Shown piece after piece: positions 36,101 through 48,990 of a DNA stretch of 64,000 nt (positions are counted from its first letter, which is position 1; each line of letters starts with the position of its first letter). Source of the DNA: Plecoglossus altivelis. Taxonomy: Eukaryota; Chordata; Actinopteri; Osmeriformes; Plecoglossidae. Location: NCBI GenBank assembly GCA_036571765.1, contig BROE01000020.1:4577992-4641991 (forward strand). The letters run 5' to 3'. Under the pieces are notes generated by a model, which was not told the DNA's origin, made no database searches, and saw only the letters and a list, made by a program, of their open reading frames with translations. Made by a program: the position numbers and the translations under genes.

Positions 36101-39100
36101 TTGCTCAAGAAAAATCCCGAATTGGCCATGCAATGTGTTTCTTCCTTTGGACTAATATGAAATTAGCCTGCTTGTCATCAATCTGCTACATCCATTTGAC
36201 TCCACAGGGATCCAGAAGTTTCTACCACAGGGCATCGTGAGGGTCGGAGGCCGTAGCAACAGTGAGGTTCTGAAGCCCTTTTCGCTGAGGGAGCTGTCGA
36301 GGGGATTCCAGCTCCGACGCAGCTTTCCGTCGCACCTGCGCCGCGCCTGCGGCCAGGTAAGAGACTCTTCCATGCTGCGCGGTCCACCTGTCGACCCACA
36401 AGCGGCCACAATGCACGCGAACACCGCGTCAAAGGAACGTTGCTGCTGAACTTCCTGCCTGAGGGTGTAGTGGTCACGGTTGGGGGTGTTGTGTTCCTGT
36501 CAGATCTATGATGAACTGCGCATGGCGGAGACGCAGATCATGGAGCAGAGCGCCAAGCTGGAGTGCAGCCTGAAGGGGGTGCTTAGAGAGCACTTTCTAC
36601 AGAGGCTCATCTCAGACGACCACTGGGACAGCCTGGTCGATCAGCCGGTGAGTCCGAATCTTCGGGCATCTCCACTGTGACACGGTGCAAACCTTTGGGA
36701 TGGTTTCTATCAACGTTGTCGCCAGAATGGGACACAGTTCAAAACGATTGTCAGATATGTAGGGTCACCTAAATAGGTGCTTTACAGTTATGAGGAGGTC
36801 AAGGTCACTGGCTCCTTGTTTACTGTCATGCAGTGGGTCACTGTGCCTTCACCACCACAGGATGTAGAGACAAAACTAATGGTGAAAAAAACAAGCACGG
36901 GTAATAGATTTATGTACAGGGCTTGGTACTGTATCTTGATACTTTAAATCTGTCCAGCAGGGGACTGGTGGCTTTGGGGTGTACGGTAGTAAGAGGCCGT
37001 CGCTGATTGTCGAGTGGCTGGGTTTGGGCTCCAGATTCCAGCAGAGGGCAGCAGAACCTCAGTATGGAAGTGCAGGTGAGAGGATCCTATCAGAGCAAAG
37101 AGACTTGGAAACCTAGAACTCAGCATCAGTGCCTGAGAGACAGGGGGGATTGCGTCTTACCTGGTCAAAGGAAAAACTAAATTGTTCACCACATTCCTCT
37201 GAAATCCCAAAGGAGAGTAAACACACAAATACTCCCAAAGTCCGCCAGCAACGTGTCACATCTTCATGCATTCATACCGCTCCTTCTGACAGACATGGAG
37301 GAGGAGGAGGAGGAAGAAGAGATGGAGGTGGATGATCTGATTGAAATTGCCGAAGAGGCTGACCTGCTCCAGGCTGAGCGCTACGTTGACGATGGGTTGG
37401 ACCACCAGGAGAGACAGGGGAACAAGCAGAAGCAGCATGAGAACGTCACGTTGGTGGCAGACCTGATGCTGGCCATGAACCTGGACAACACTGTGGTCGT
37501 ACAACAGGACCAGGAGGGCTGGGAGGTAGCCAATCACGTTCCACGTTATTACCCTGTGCCCATCTATAAGGGGGAGGGGGGGAGGTGGTGGTATTATAAT
37601 GTGAGATATTGAAGGTATAATAGAACTTAATAAACCGAATTAGCTTTTTAATGAATAACTATGCTTGATGCATACATTTTCTTTCTGTTTCTGTTGCCTT
37701 CGCAGGCTCCTTATTCATTCATTGTTATTTCCGTTATTGATAATTCTGGTGAACCTGCAAGCTTGTTGTTATTAGGAGTGTGTCAATACGATAAATGGAA
37801 ATGTTCACGCTTTCCTGTGTGGCTGTTCAGATTCAGTCTAAGCAGAGGAAGAAGATGAAGAATCGAACCAGGAGGGAGCTGGGAAAGAGCTCTGCCATGA
37901 GCGTGGAAGAGGAGGCAGCCATCAAGGATGTCTGGACTCTCAGTCTGCCAGACAGATGGAGACTGTATCGGTAGAGATCCCTCCTCCTTCTTTTCCGCCT
38001 CCTCCTCTCTTTCATCCCCTAGGCAACCCCCTGTCTGGCTAGAGTCTAGTCCCAGCGTGCATAATTACACTAGCTAATCACTGGAAAAATAGATCTCAGA
38101 AGATCCTCATACTGATTCACTCTGCTAAGAGGCCAGGTTTGGAGGTGTAATGTTCAGACACCCTAGTAACACGACTGCATTGTTGTTGGGCTTTGTTGCA
38201 CACAAAACAACTCTGCTTAATCAACATCCCACTGCATACTACCCACGTAGAGTTAGCAGTCAGTGCACCGCAACATCATGTAGTAAATGAACGGGGGCTG
38301 CATATACACCCTTGGTGCAGGACCTGACCAGACGGCGCTGCCCCCTGCGTCTCCGCAGGTTGTGGGTGAGCCGCTACCGCCTGGAGCTTCGTCAGGAGGT
38401 CCTGGAAGCGGAGCAGGACTATCAGGATGCGACTGAGCGCTTGGCTGAGATCCGCCTCCAAGAGACCATATGTATCCTGAAGGAAGCCAAGGTCATCGGC
38501 ATGACAACCACGGGGGCCGCCAGGCTCCGGAAGGTGCTGCAGGAAGTGCACCCACGCCTGGTGATTGTGGAGGAGGCGGCGGAGGTCCTGGAAGCCCACA
38601 CCATCACCACGCTGAGCCAGGCCTGCCAGCATCTCATCCTGATAGGAGACCACCAGCAGGTACTGGTCCACACATCTTCAAGGCCTTCAGTGTGACATAG
38701 TTGGCACCTGTGGCCCAAGTTCCTTGGATAGTTTAACATTACATACAGTAAAGTAATCAAGTTTCATAACTTAGGATGTGTGTCCTTCATATGCAATGAC
38801 TGACTGAAGTCTTTGAACTTTAACACATATTCAGGTCCTGGTTGTGGGTATAGTAACAGCAGTCCCTTTTTTGCTGATACTAAACTATACTATACTTGAT
38901 TGTTCAAACTTTCCAAATGATAGCTCAGGGTCTGCATTTGTGCTGTCTGCACTTATGCAGACACGGGATACAATATGATTGCAACCTTTACAAATTCCTA
39001 TTATATAGAACCAAAAAAAGCTAACTTGTCACTGTCCAAGAGCTTTAGGTACCTACCAATAGTCCAGACTGGTCAATGGGACAGACTAGTGGTGACACCC

Positions 39101-42100
39101 ATGAGATTTGAATCAATTATTTATAGTTAATACATCATGGAAATTAACATGCATTGGACTATCCTAGCACCTCCCTCCACTGCAAGACCCATGTAATTGC
39201 CAATCCACTCAGCACAATCATTTATCTGGAAAAGAGATTCCCTTGAAAATTGCTCGTAATGTGAGTTGGGCATTTGTCAATTGGAATTCAATGGTTATTC
39301 TCATACTTTTTTCAATCAACTTGAATTAAAAGAAAATGGACCTGAAGCTATGCTTTAGGCTTAAGCGGACAGTCTATCCTCGGTATTGATAGTTGGGGAA
39401 TTTGGTTTTATTTCTCTATATCTTACATCTTGATATCACTCAGTTCACTTTAGGCTTCTCTTTGTGTGCCAGGATGTGTGCTTGTTGTCATATCAGACAC
39501 ATACCCTGAATCTGGGCATGTAATGTAGGTGGATGGATCACACATTTTCAGAGTGTAACAAGCTTTGGCTTGAAAGCGCTGTTCATTAATCACAAGTTTG
39601 GTGTTGAATCAGGCGAAACACAATACCTCATGTTGTACGGGAGTTTGTCTTTCCTCCCTCGCATCCCTCCTACGCACACACACACACGAACACACACACA
39701 CACGCAAACAAACACACTCTGTCCTCTAGCAAAATAAAGCACACACTTGGAAACAAATAGCGTAGAGCAACAAAACTAAAGAGGACAGCAAAACAAGTTG
39801 GAGCCTTTTTTGCATCTACTCTGTATTCAGTTGTGGTTGAGGCAGAAGCAGACACAGCAGTGTATTGTTCATCAGAGTCACAGGTAGATGGTCTAGTGAT
39901 CCATCCTAAATGTGAGAAAGTGCCTATGTGCTCACGGACCGGTACAGTATGTGGAGAACAAGATCTGCACGGATGAGATAGCCCAAGCAAATGCAAATGA
40001 GAACATCTACTCGTTTCATGATTACACAGTATAGGGAGTGGACGCCATAGAGCGAACGTCACTCCAGAACAAAATAAGGAACTCTCACACTGTCCGAGTG
40101 AGACACAAATCCTACCACTGTGTGTGTTTGCGTGTGTATCTCCAGATCCTGGTGAAACGTATGAGACAAGATGTAATGACAAGATTTATGTTTCCATGCA
40201 AGCGTAGAGTGAGGTAGTAGACCCATGGGGCAGAATCACCATGGGTCCAGGAATTGTTCCACTATCACCTGGTCCAAGCCTCTCACTGAGCCAGAAATAA
40301 TGAAATTGCGTAACTTGTGTTCATGGCATGAAAACCTTTATCCATGTGATGTCAAGGTACACTTGCTCCTTACTCATCTTTGTTTTGTCTGTCTGCTTTG
40401 TAGCTCCGTCCCAGTGCCAATGTTTATGAACTGGCGAAAAACTACAGTCTGGAGGTGTCGATGTTTGAGAGGCTGGTTAAGATTAAATTTCCCTACGTCA
40501 GACTGAACTACCAGGTATGGGGCAGGGAGAGTTCAGAGTGGGATCTTGAGTGGTTACAGGCTAGTTGCTAAAGACAGTCCAGCCCAATCAAGCTATAGAG
40601 GGCTGGTCAAGAAAGTAAAAAATGGGCTGAAGCAGATATTTCACTCCCTTCTCACGTCCTTTGTGTGTGCGCGCAGCACCGTATGAGACCCGACATAGCC
40701 CGTCTCCTGACCCCTCACATCTACAAAGAGCTTGAGAACCACCCATCTGTGATGGAATATGAGAACATCAAGGTTTGTGTTTGTTCTTCTTCTGTCCTTC
40801 ATGTCTACATAAGTAATAGCACATTTACTATGTGACCAGGTGACCTCCTGGAACTCTACGTTATTTTGAAAAAATTTAGATGAAACTGAATCGTAGAATA
40901 CATCTTCCGTCTTCCCCCCAGGGCCTCCTCACCAACATGTTCTTTGTGGAGCACAAGTACCATGAGGATGAGATAAAGGATGGGAAGAGTCACCAGAATC
41001 TCCACGAGGCTCGGTTTGTAGTAGCTCTGTGTCGCTACCTCCTACTGCAGGACTACAAGCCCCATCAGATCACCATCCTCACCACCTACACAGGCCAGCT
41101 CCACTGCCTGCGAAAACACATGCCGGCCAAAGAGTTTACCGGGGTCAAAGTTCATGTGGTAGACAAGTACCAGGGGGAGGAGAACGACATCGTGCTGTTG
41201 TCTTTGGTCCGGAGCAACCTAACAGGACGCGTTGGGTTCCTGAACATCCCCAACCGCGTCTGCGTGGCCCTGTCGCGTGCCAAGAAAGGCCTCTACTGCA
41301 TCGGCAACATGGCCATGCTGAGCAAGGTCCCACTGTGGAGCAACATTCTCCACACGCTGAAGGAGAGAGAACAAGTGGGTCCAGCCTTGACCCTGTGCTG
41401 TCAGAACCACCCTAAGACACGCATCCGGGCCTCAGGCCCTGACGACTTCCTGCAAGCCCCCGAGGGAGGCTGCAATATTCCCTGTGAGCACCGCCTGGAC
41501 TGTGGCCACGTGTGTGCCAGCGTCTGCCACCCCTACGACCAGGAGCACAAGAAGTACAATTGCGCTAAGCCATGCCAGAAGGTTCTCTGCGAGCTAGGTC
41601 ACAGATGCCCGCTCAGTTGCAACCAAAAGTGTCCTAAGGAGTGCAAGGTTAAGGTGGAGAAGATCATCCCAAAGTGCCAGCACAAGCAGATGGTGCCCTG
41701 CCACCAAGACCCCGATACGTTTGCGTGCCAAGTACCCTGCATGAAAATGCTGCTGTGCGGGCACCAGTGTGTGTCCGTGTGCGGGAACCCCTGTACCATT
41801 AACTGCCTGGTCAAAGTCACCCTGGAGCTCAAGTGTGGACACCGACAAGAGAATGCCTGCCACTACAGGGGGTCTGCCCAACAGCCGAACTGCAGGGCAC
41901 CGTGTCAGAACACCCTGAAATGTGGTCACGCATGTGCAGGTACTTGTCATAAATGCCACCAGGGCCGCTACCACGTGTCCTGCTCCCACCGGTGCGAGCG
42001 CCTCCTGGTGTGCTCCCACAAGTGTCGCGAGCCGTGCACCCGTGACTGCCCCTCCTGCCGCATGCCCTGCCAGAACCGCTGTTTCCACAGCGTGTGTAAC

Positions 42101-43363
42101 AAGCCCTGCGGCCAGCCTTGTGCCCTGTGTATTGAACCTTGCGCCCGGCAATGCCCTCACCAGCGCTGCAGCAAGCTCTGCTACGAGCCCTGCGACCGGC
42201 CGCCATGCAACGAGCCCTGCACTTTGACTCTGGCCTGCGGACACCCCTGCATCGGCCTGTGCGGAAGCAACTGTCCGGACAAGTGTCGCATTTGCCACCG
42301 CGAGGAGGTGACAGAGATCTTCTTCGGCACAGAGGATGAGCCAGACGCTCGCTTCCTCCAGCTGGAGGACTGCGGTCACATTGTGGAGTACACAGCTATG
42401 GACCATCTGATGCAGGACGATGGGCAGGACATCAAACTGAGGGAGTGCCCCAGGTGTCGCACCCCCGTCCGTAGAAACTTCCGCTACGGGGCGAAGATCA
42501 ACCAATGTCTGGCAGAGATAGAGAAGGTGAAGGAGAAGATCAACGGTCAACAGTCAGACATCCAGGAGCAGAAGAAACTCTTGATCACACAGTGGAGACA
42601 AAATGACACAATACCAATCAATCTGCCTAAGGAATATTCCGAAATTAGAGATCAGCTGAAAGATTCCCATCTCACTGCGAATGATTTATGGATTTTGGAG
42701 ACTAAAATGGCTTTCCTTGAAAAGGTAGACGAGTTGCTTAAGATATGCAACAGACAGATGTCCAGCACAGAGAGCGTCCTTTTTGAAGCCAGAGTGGAGG
42801 AGTTCCTTCAGTGGCTCATGGACCATCGCCAGAAGTTCACCGATCAGCAAGCCTCCGACCTGCAGAGCGAACTGCAGAGGCTCTCGCTATTGGCTGACCT
42901 CAACGCCAGGTGCGAGGGGTCAATGAGTTCAGCCTATACCCAGCTGAACCTTAAGAAGGCGCAGGCTGAAGTCACAGCCATACGGAAGGTTCTAGATGCC
43001 CAGGGGCCGTTCAGTCAACAAGACGAGCAGTGGGTCACACAGGCGCTAAAAGACCTGGACAAGATGCTGCCTCAAACAGGGCTGGGGCTCTCAGATCAGG
43101 AGAGGAAGATGGTTGTGTCAGCCATGAAGCTGGCCAAAGGGCATTGGTACAAGTGTCCTAATGGTCACGTCTATGCTATTGGTGACTGTGGTGGGGCAAT
43201 GGTCAGTCGGGCATGCCCAGAGTGTGGCGCTACCATTGGTGGACAGAATCACACCCTGTCTGCTGGCAACAGTGTAGCAACAGAAATGGATGGTGCGCAA
43301 CATGCTGCCTGGTCTAATGAAAATAACATGTTTAACCCTGGGTTGTTAAATAACTTTGGTTAA
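33148..43363 (+). CDS. znfx1: NFX1-type zinc finger helicase ZNFX1
   Basis: ZNFX1 is an interferon-induced SF1 helicase that, in mammals, senses viral dsRNA at mitochondria and restrains inflammation; worm ZNFX-1 acts in small-RNA inheritance. Coding exons: 33148-34584, 34712-34891, 35116-35222, 35519-35757, 35883-36014, 36208-36356, 36504-36647, 36961-37075, 37293-37525, 37831-37970, 38359-38659, 40404-40514, 40677-40772 and 40922-43363, in frame to 1941 residues (human 1918). Seen in order: an RG-rich N-terminus (about 30-160); an armadillo-like region; the Walker A GPPGTGKT (about 649-656, split by an intron); an acidic patch (MEEEEEEEMEVDD); motif II as VEEAAEV (Glu-Glu-Ala-Ala at 1030-1033, as in human); GDHQQ; cysteine/histidine-rich NFX1 fingers (about 1314-1587); and a C-terminal RZ finger (from about 1867, HWYKCPNGHVYAIGDCGG). 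The ATG at 33148 (GACCATGG) is preferred over one upstream in frame, which lies before the acceptor. Confidence 0.96.
33337..33602 (+). repeat. Tandem duplication in the RG-rich part of znfx1
   Basis: Two units, about 33337-33480 and 33485-33602, share GGAAGAGGGAGAGGACAGAG at the start and a block encoding GGLGRGETAGW at the end. Unit 2 lacks about 27 bases. Both stay in frame and encode arginine-glycine repeats. Confidence 0.8.
35369..35462 (+). repeat. AT-rich palindromic microsatellite in a znfx1 intron
   Basis: Repeated TATACAG and long (AT)n runs form largely self-complementary sequence, within the intron 35223-35518. Confidence 0.85.
38660..40403 (+). other. Long znfx1 intron (1.7 kb)
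   Basis: This is by far the longest znfx1 coding intron. It includes a CA-rich stretch near 39670-39720. No exon, RNA gene or transposon is recognised inside. Confidence 0.6.
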
Positions 43364-43760
43364 ATAGAGAAATGTGTGAGATGAACAAACATCGTAATAC
43401 ATAAACTATTGCATGCATGCAGACATTTCAGCCCCATCTTGGCAAATTACTGCATTTTCAGTCAGCTGTCAAATGATACTCCCTTTAGATTATTGATGGA
43501 TTGATTGCTTGTATTATCTATTATCAAACATATTACAGATGATAATAAGATAAGGCTTTGTTGGCATTCACTTGCTGTCATAATTTGGGTTTATAATAAT
43601 AATAAAAATCTTTATGAAAGAAATGAAATGCATTAAAGCTTTTTGCTTTTTTACTCTGTATTAGCTAGGTATTTACTGGTGAAATGGCAAGTAAGTGTCT
43701 TTTGTCATCATTTTCAATGGTGTATACTGTAATTATGAATAAAGGATTGAAACTAGGAGA
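43364..43760 (+). other. znfx1 3' untranslated region
   Basis: AT-rich sequence follows the TAA at 43361-43363. Candidate polyadenylation signals AATAAA are at 43601-43606 and 43738-43743. Confidence 0.6.
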
Positions 43761-45819
43761 TCCTGCATGTGTGTGTTTAACCAGAGGGTGGCAGTAGTAT
43801 AATGCTGTTGGCCTGGCCAAAGACACACTAGCTTGATACACTTTCTTTCATCTTGCACAAATAGAATAAATCTGAACGATTTCTCTTATGATCTAAAGTT
43901 TTCAGAGTGTTTATCCCCTTTAGACATACATGCACACGCACGCACATGCACTCACACGCACAGACTCGCATGGCACATGCACAGTCTCAGTTTGACATGC
44001 TCTCACAGGATGAGATTTGAAAGAAGAACTAAGCGAATACGTAGTTATACATTCTTCATGAGTAAACAATCTTCTCAGCAGCGTAATGTGGTGTAGACAG
44101 CACCCCAAAACATGTGTTGAGAATACAAAACGACTTGGCTGGAGGACCGTCGCTGGAGAGCTTGCAGGGGGAGAGAGAGAACAAGACCAAGAAGAAAGCA
44201 GGAAAAAGAGAGCGAGGGAGGACGCAGACTGCATGAAGAGAATAGCCATCTATCTGTACCTGTGGAAAACACGGTGAGTCCTTTGCGGGTACGTAGACCA
44301 GACGAGACCAGAGGACCAGAATTGCTGTGCACACCTCTTAAGGAAGAGGGTCTGCATTGTGATGGAGAGAATCCTGCAACATCTGTTCCGCATCGTTTAC
44401 TCACGGTGTTGCAGAGTTATAAACTGCATGGCAGGATCAGCAACTTTCCCCCCCCGCTCTCTTACTCATCGCCACCTGGGCAATAACAGGATGTCACCGA
44501 AATATACAAGATAACATACTTGGCAGTGAGGCAGAGCCTGACTGAGCCTAAACAGTTACGATTCTCCCCCCTATCCCTCCGCTTCTCCGGACCACTTTCA
44601 TTTAGGGTGTTTTGCAGAAGCTTGCATCACTTTAGTACATGATGAATGTGTCCTTGTCACAAACCCAACTCTAATGCAAACTGTGCTCTCGGCAGAAAAA
44701 AAAGAGGACTATAGTGTCAAAATACCGTGCAGACAAAACAACACAGGCAAACTAGAAACGGATGCCGCCCTGTCAGTTTGTATGGCGTTAGGGTTCCAGA
44801 AAACAGACTTGAACCAAAGGAGGCACTGCGGATGACTGGGGGTATTCGAAAGGGTACACAGAGTCATCTATCATTTCAGCTGCTCTTAAAAAATGTTTGC
44901 TTCTGAGCTGTGCCTTTGAGTTAACTCTTACAGGACAAACATCAAAGAACAGGCCACTGTGTAAATACAAAGCCAGACGACCAATTTCTTCAGCTGTGGA
45001 TTGGCCAAGATTTGATTTCTCAGTATCATCAACCCTCCCACATCGGTCTGGTTTGGCGTGTGCGTATGTGTGTGTGTGTTATGTATGCACGTGTGCGTGT
45101 TTGTAAGAGTGAGCTGGTGTATGAGTAAGTGTGTGTGTGTGAGGAGGAGATAGACTTGGAGAGGAAGGGAGGGGAGGAGTGTCACTTGTTAAATCAACAG
45201 CCATTCTCCGCTCCCCATTTGAGCTCTCCTGATGGGATCTTCACACCCACCGCTACGACTGAATTACAGCCCCTCTGTTCACTGGCCTGTGGCTGAATTT
45301 TGCCGTTCTCTTCCCTTCTGGAACCCGACCCGCAGTCTCAGTCTCTGCAAGTATTTCTTTTTATCCTGATTCAGTTCATGACACGCAAATACGAACCTGA
45401 ACAACGTCTCATTTCTTGTGGGAAAATAAGGACGTGAGTAAATTGCAAAAAACGTACGATTCTAAGCTTTTATCTTCCAAAAGAATTATGTGAGAATACA
45501 CTTTCCTGTTACAGAGCACATGAAGAAACCAGCTCAAGATGCTGAACCAGTTAGAAAATCACACCAGGGACATTTTCCCAGGTTTCTCCACTGTCTGTTT
45601 TTAGTGTCTCATATAGACCCTGTGTCCACTCTGTCTGTTTGCTGTGTAAAAACGTAGATACTAGGTTCTTCCTGCAAAAACGCAGTTATATGTCCCCTCT
45701 TCGCTGTGTTCCTGTACACCCACTCATGCAGAAACACCAAGAACAGCCCTTTAAACACTTACACAGCCAAGCTCGATAGTGGCTATCCGATGGGCGGAGG
45801 ATTTAAGATATCGCTGTTG

Positions 45820-45910
45820 CATGAAGTCAGAATCTAATGGAATCTAATAGCTGCCTAATTACAGTGAGGATCGTCTATTAAGCACTAATTAGCTTGTCCC
45901 TCTCCTGTGG
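45820..45910. promoter_or_regulatory. Candidate conserved non-coding element, TAAT-rich
   Basis: Within about 75 bases there are CTAATGG, CTAATAG, CTAATTA, ATTAAG and CTAATTAG, all homeodomain-type cores, set in sequence free of simple repeats. This composition is typical of vertebrate developmental enhancers. Conservation cannot be judged from one sequence. Confidence 0.3.
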
Positions 45911-46726
45911 AGCTTGCAAGACTGTACCCAGTGGAGCACGTGTCACCACGGATCCAAGCTTTGATTAAGTCTTGGGCAGAAGCAGGCTCTGATCAGGTTC
46001 AGCTTCTCATTCTGGTTTCAGCACTACTTTAAATGTTAATTTATTATTATTTCAACCTCTTCCATGTGAGTCTCCTGACAGTGGTGAAAAAAAGGCGTGT
46101 TCTGCCCAGGTAAGCATATTTTGTCTGGTGTGGGTGTACATGATTCTAAACTAATTTGAATAAATCTCCAAAACCCAATTTAGTTTAATTGAGCTTCATT
46201 TTCTGAACACCTGCAACTGGATTAGCGACTGACATTAACTTGTTTTGCTACTCTGGGCCTCCAAGTGCTTCACAACATTGGATTTAATTCAGCATTTTTA
46301 ATACAACACCATATGTGCTTCACAGAATATGTGGTGGCTTGAAGTTTGCGGCAGCTTAAAATCCAGTGAAACAAGACCACCCGAAACTGGAAATAATGCT
46401 TACCTAATGCATTTTCTCCCCCGGCTGGCTACAGTGTCAGAGGTGGTATATTACTGCATGATTAACATTGGAATAACGACGTTGAGATTATGAATGCATA
46501 TCATGACAGTGTTGTAAAGTATTGTCCAACAGACGGCCGACAACCTTTAAACAGATGATGTGCCGCCTTTACCTGGAGGAAACATTTAGAACTTGGATGC
46601 ATCACCTCAGCCCTGGCTGCCAGGGATGTTGAATGAGTGTTTGTGTGGCAGATGCCCCCCTCCTCCCCTCCCCTCCCCCCGCCATCCCCACGCAGGCGGT
46701 CGTCAGCTTTTTGTACGCCTGTGTGG

Positions 46727-46905
46727 CAGCGTGATTTGCACGCTGCCAAAGCTATCGATCCGATCCAAATTAGAACAATTACCGCCGCCCCGGCTTTTCT
46801 TTTTGCGCTGCCTTTCATTAAAAAATGGCTCTGTCGATAGGCCTGTTTGTGTCAAGATTAATGCGATCTGCCACTGACAGGATGTCATTAGGTGATTATT
46901 TTATT
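46727..46905. promoter_or_regulatory. Candidate conserved non-coding element
   Basis: A complex, non-repetitive block contains a short inverted repeat (CAGCGTGATTTGCACGCTG, 46727-46745), ATCGATCCGATC, TCATTAAAAAATGG, TCAAGATTAATGCGATC and TGTCATTAGGTGATTATTTTATT. It is flanked by low-complexity C-rich and GA-rich sequence. Regulatory function is inference. Confidence 0.3.
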
Positions 46906-48088
46906 CAGGGAAAGGTACCCAAAAAGAAGAGGGGGATGCAAAAAAAAACACACACACACAGGGGGATGGATGAAAGATGGAGCACGGGGGAATGAGATGA
47001 GTGGGAGGGAAGTGGCCTGGGCAGGGGGAGGGGAGGGCAAGAAGGGGGGGGGCGGGAGCGGGGTTGTGCGGGAAGACGAGTAACATGGGTGAGCACCCAT
47101 TTCTGACAGTGGCTACGGGAAAAAAAAAACCTCACTTTGTTTTAGAGCTCTCAAGCACATGAAACAATTTAGTCGACCGGTGGGTGGACTTCTGCGGACC
47201 CTCTAAGCCTGTCTAGACTGTGTTGTTGTAGCCCGGGTCACGGGCGCCAAGGCAGCTAAAGCTCTCAGGGAGAGAGGAGATGATTACTACTGTCAGCAGC
47301 AGGAGCTCCAGCAGGGCCGGCTGACCGGGTCTGTCCCACCACCCTCTTCAGGCTGGACCGGGTGCAGACAGCCACAGTGGTGCTGACAGACAGCTAACCT
47401 TGGACACGTCAAGTCAGACACATTGACTGGCTAAGAACCACGGAGGACTGGGAGGTTCCGTGTGGTAAGTGGTTGTAATTAGCCATTATAAATGATGAGG
47501 TAACCTCTTTAGGTTCAAAGAAAACACAACGTTTCATACATGCACTCTCACTAGGATGCAGACAGACTCACTAGTAGCTACCCTCTCTTGGTGTGAAAAT
47601 ATAACAAACAAGAACACCACCACCACCAACACATCATGGCTCCTTGCTCACAGGCCTCCACAAGAGGTAGTATTTCCTTCCTCCATGAGGAAAAAAATAC
47701 AAACGTTCAACACCCTGGGCTTTGAGTAAGCGGAGAGAATGAATTGGGACAGCAGCTGCACAGCTACAGATAGTCGCATTGTGCGGCAACAGCTGAGAAA
47801 GCCTCAGGAGCTGGGATCCAGAATTGGGCCCCAGAAACCCTTGTGTCAGACCTTTCACTGACGCCCCAACACTGCCCCCAACACCTCCATAAGAGCTGAC
47901 TGGGCTCTTCTACCTCCCTGACAGGCAGGTGAAAGGGGGGGGGGGATCCCTGTGGCAACAAGGTTGGCATGCGAGCGACACCGTCTGCTAAGACCTAGGT
48001 GACAATTAGCGACTGTGGCACATTCAAACGGTCGGGTGACAGCGCCTCTCTCACCTGTTTGTTTACAAGGCTGTGAGGGGCCAAGGGT

Positions 48089-48114
48089 AGAGAGAGAGAG
48101 AGAGAGAGAGAGAG
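48089..48114 (+). repeat. GA microsatellite
   Basis: A clean (GA)n tract of about 26 bases in the gene-free region. Confidence 0.95.
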
Positions 48115-48869
48115 TGGAAGGATGGATGGATGGAAGGACGGAAAGAAACAACACAAGCCAACAGAGGCCAGTGTGCTGGTCAGAATTTGTGCATCTGGCT
48201 CAGCAGTTTTGACCTCTGTCTTTCACAGAGGTTGTAAATAGCATTCTCCTTTTTATGTTATTTACGAAAAAGTACGATGGCACAATATGGAAGAATTAAC
48301 GGAACTTCTTTGAAAATGAACAAGTACTAAAACTCGACGTCTTCTTCCTGACAAACGTGGAGGACGTCCAAGCTTGGGTATCAAGTACGGACGCGTTCAA
48401 GGTTACACACGATAAACAACCCGCGACATCTCTGCGACACTAACCTTGATTTAAGCTCCCACTGTACAAAACACCAATGGAGTAATTCGTTTTGTCCTTA
48501 AGTTTCCCCACTAAATTGCATTTCTTCGCCTTAGGTTATATACATGCATTAATCCAACATTGACTGGATTGAGGCCAGGCACGGAGGGCAGGATCTAAGT
48601 CTTGCGATGAGAACGACGTAGCCGTCAGAGTTACTGCAATGACTTTTTGACTCTGGTATGTTTTCCGCTTTTGTCTGACCCACAGGGGCAAGAGGTTAAT
48701 TGCAATGTGTTTAGGAAAAGGGACAGGTTTGTTGGGGTGTCAGGGTTGGCGATGAGAGTGAAGTGCTTTGTGTTCCTCGTTGCCCGCTGCAATTCTCTTT
48801 CCTGCTAATCTCCCACTCAAAGAGACAGGCCTCTTGTAGCCTCTCGCTTCACCAATGGGCTAGCAAAGG

Positions 48870-48990
48870 ACTGTATTTTAATTGCCTGACATAATTATTT
48901 ATTTATCAGACTAATTTCATCTCTTCACGTAGGTACTTCACGCAGTCATTCATTATTTCAGTAGCTGGTAGATAAACATGTCGATGGACT
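48870..48990. promoter_or_regulatory. Candidate conserved non-coding element
   Basis: A TTTAATTGCC, ATAATTATTTATTTATC, CTAATTTCATC series followed by TTCATTATTTCAG gives an AT-rich, motif-dense block without simple repeats. It resembles a homeodomain-binding enhancer by composition only. Confidence 0.27.

Noticed and set aside
41594..42550. A 318-codon open frame on the minus strand inside znfx1
   Set aside because: It lies antisense to the cysteine-rich NFX1 fingers, where the codon bias of Cys/His repeats suppresses stops on the other strand. No family is recognised.
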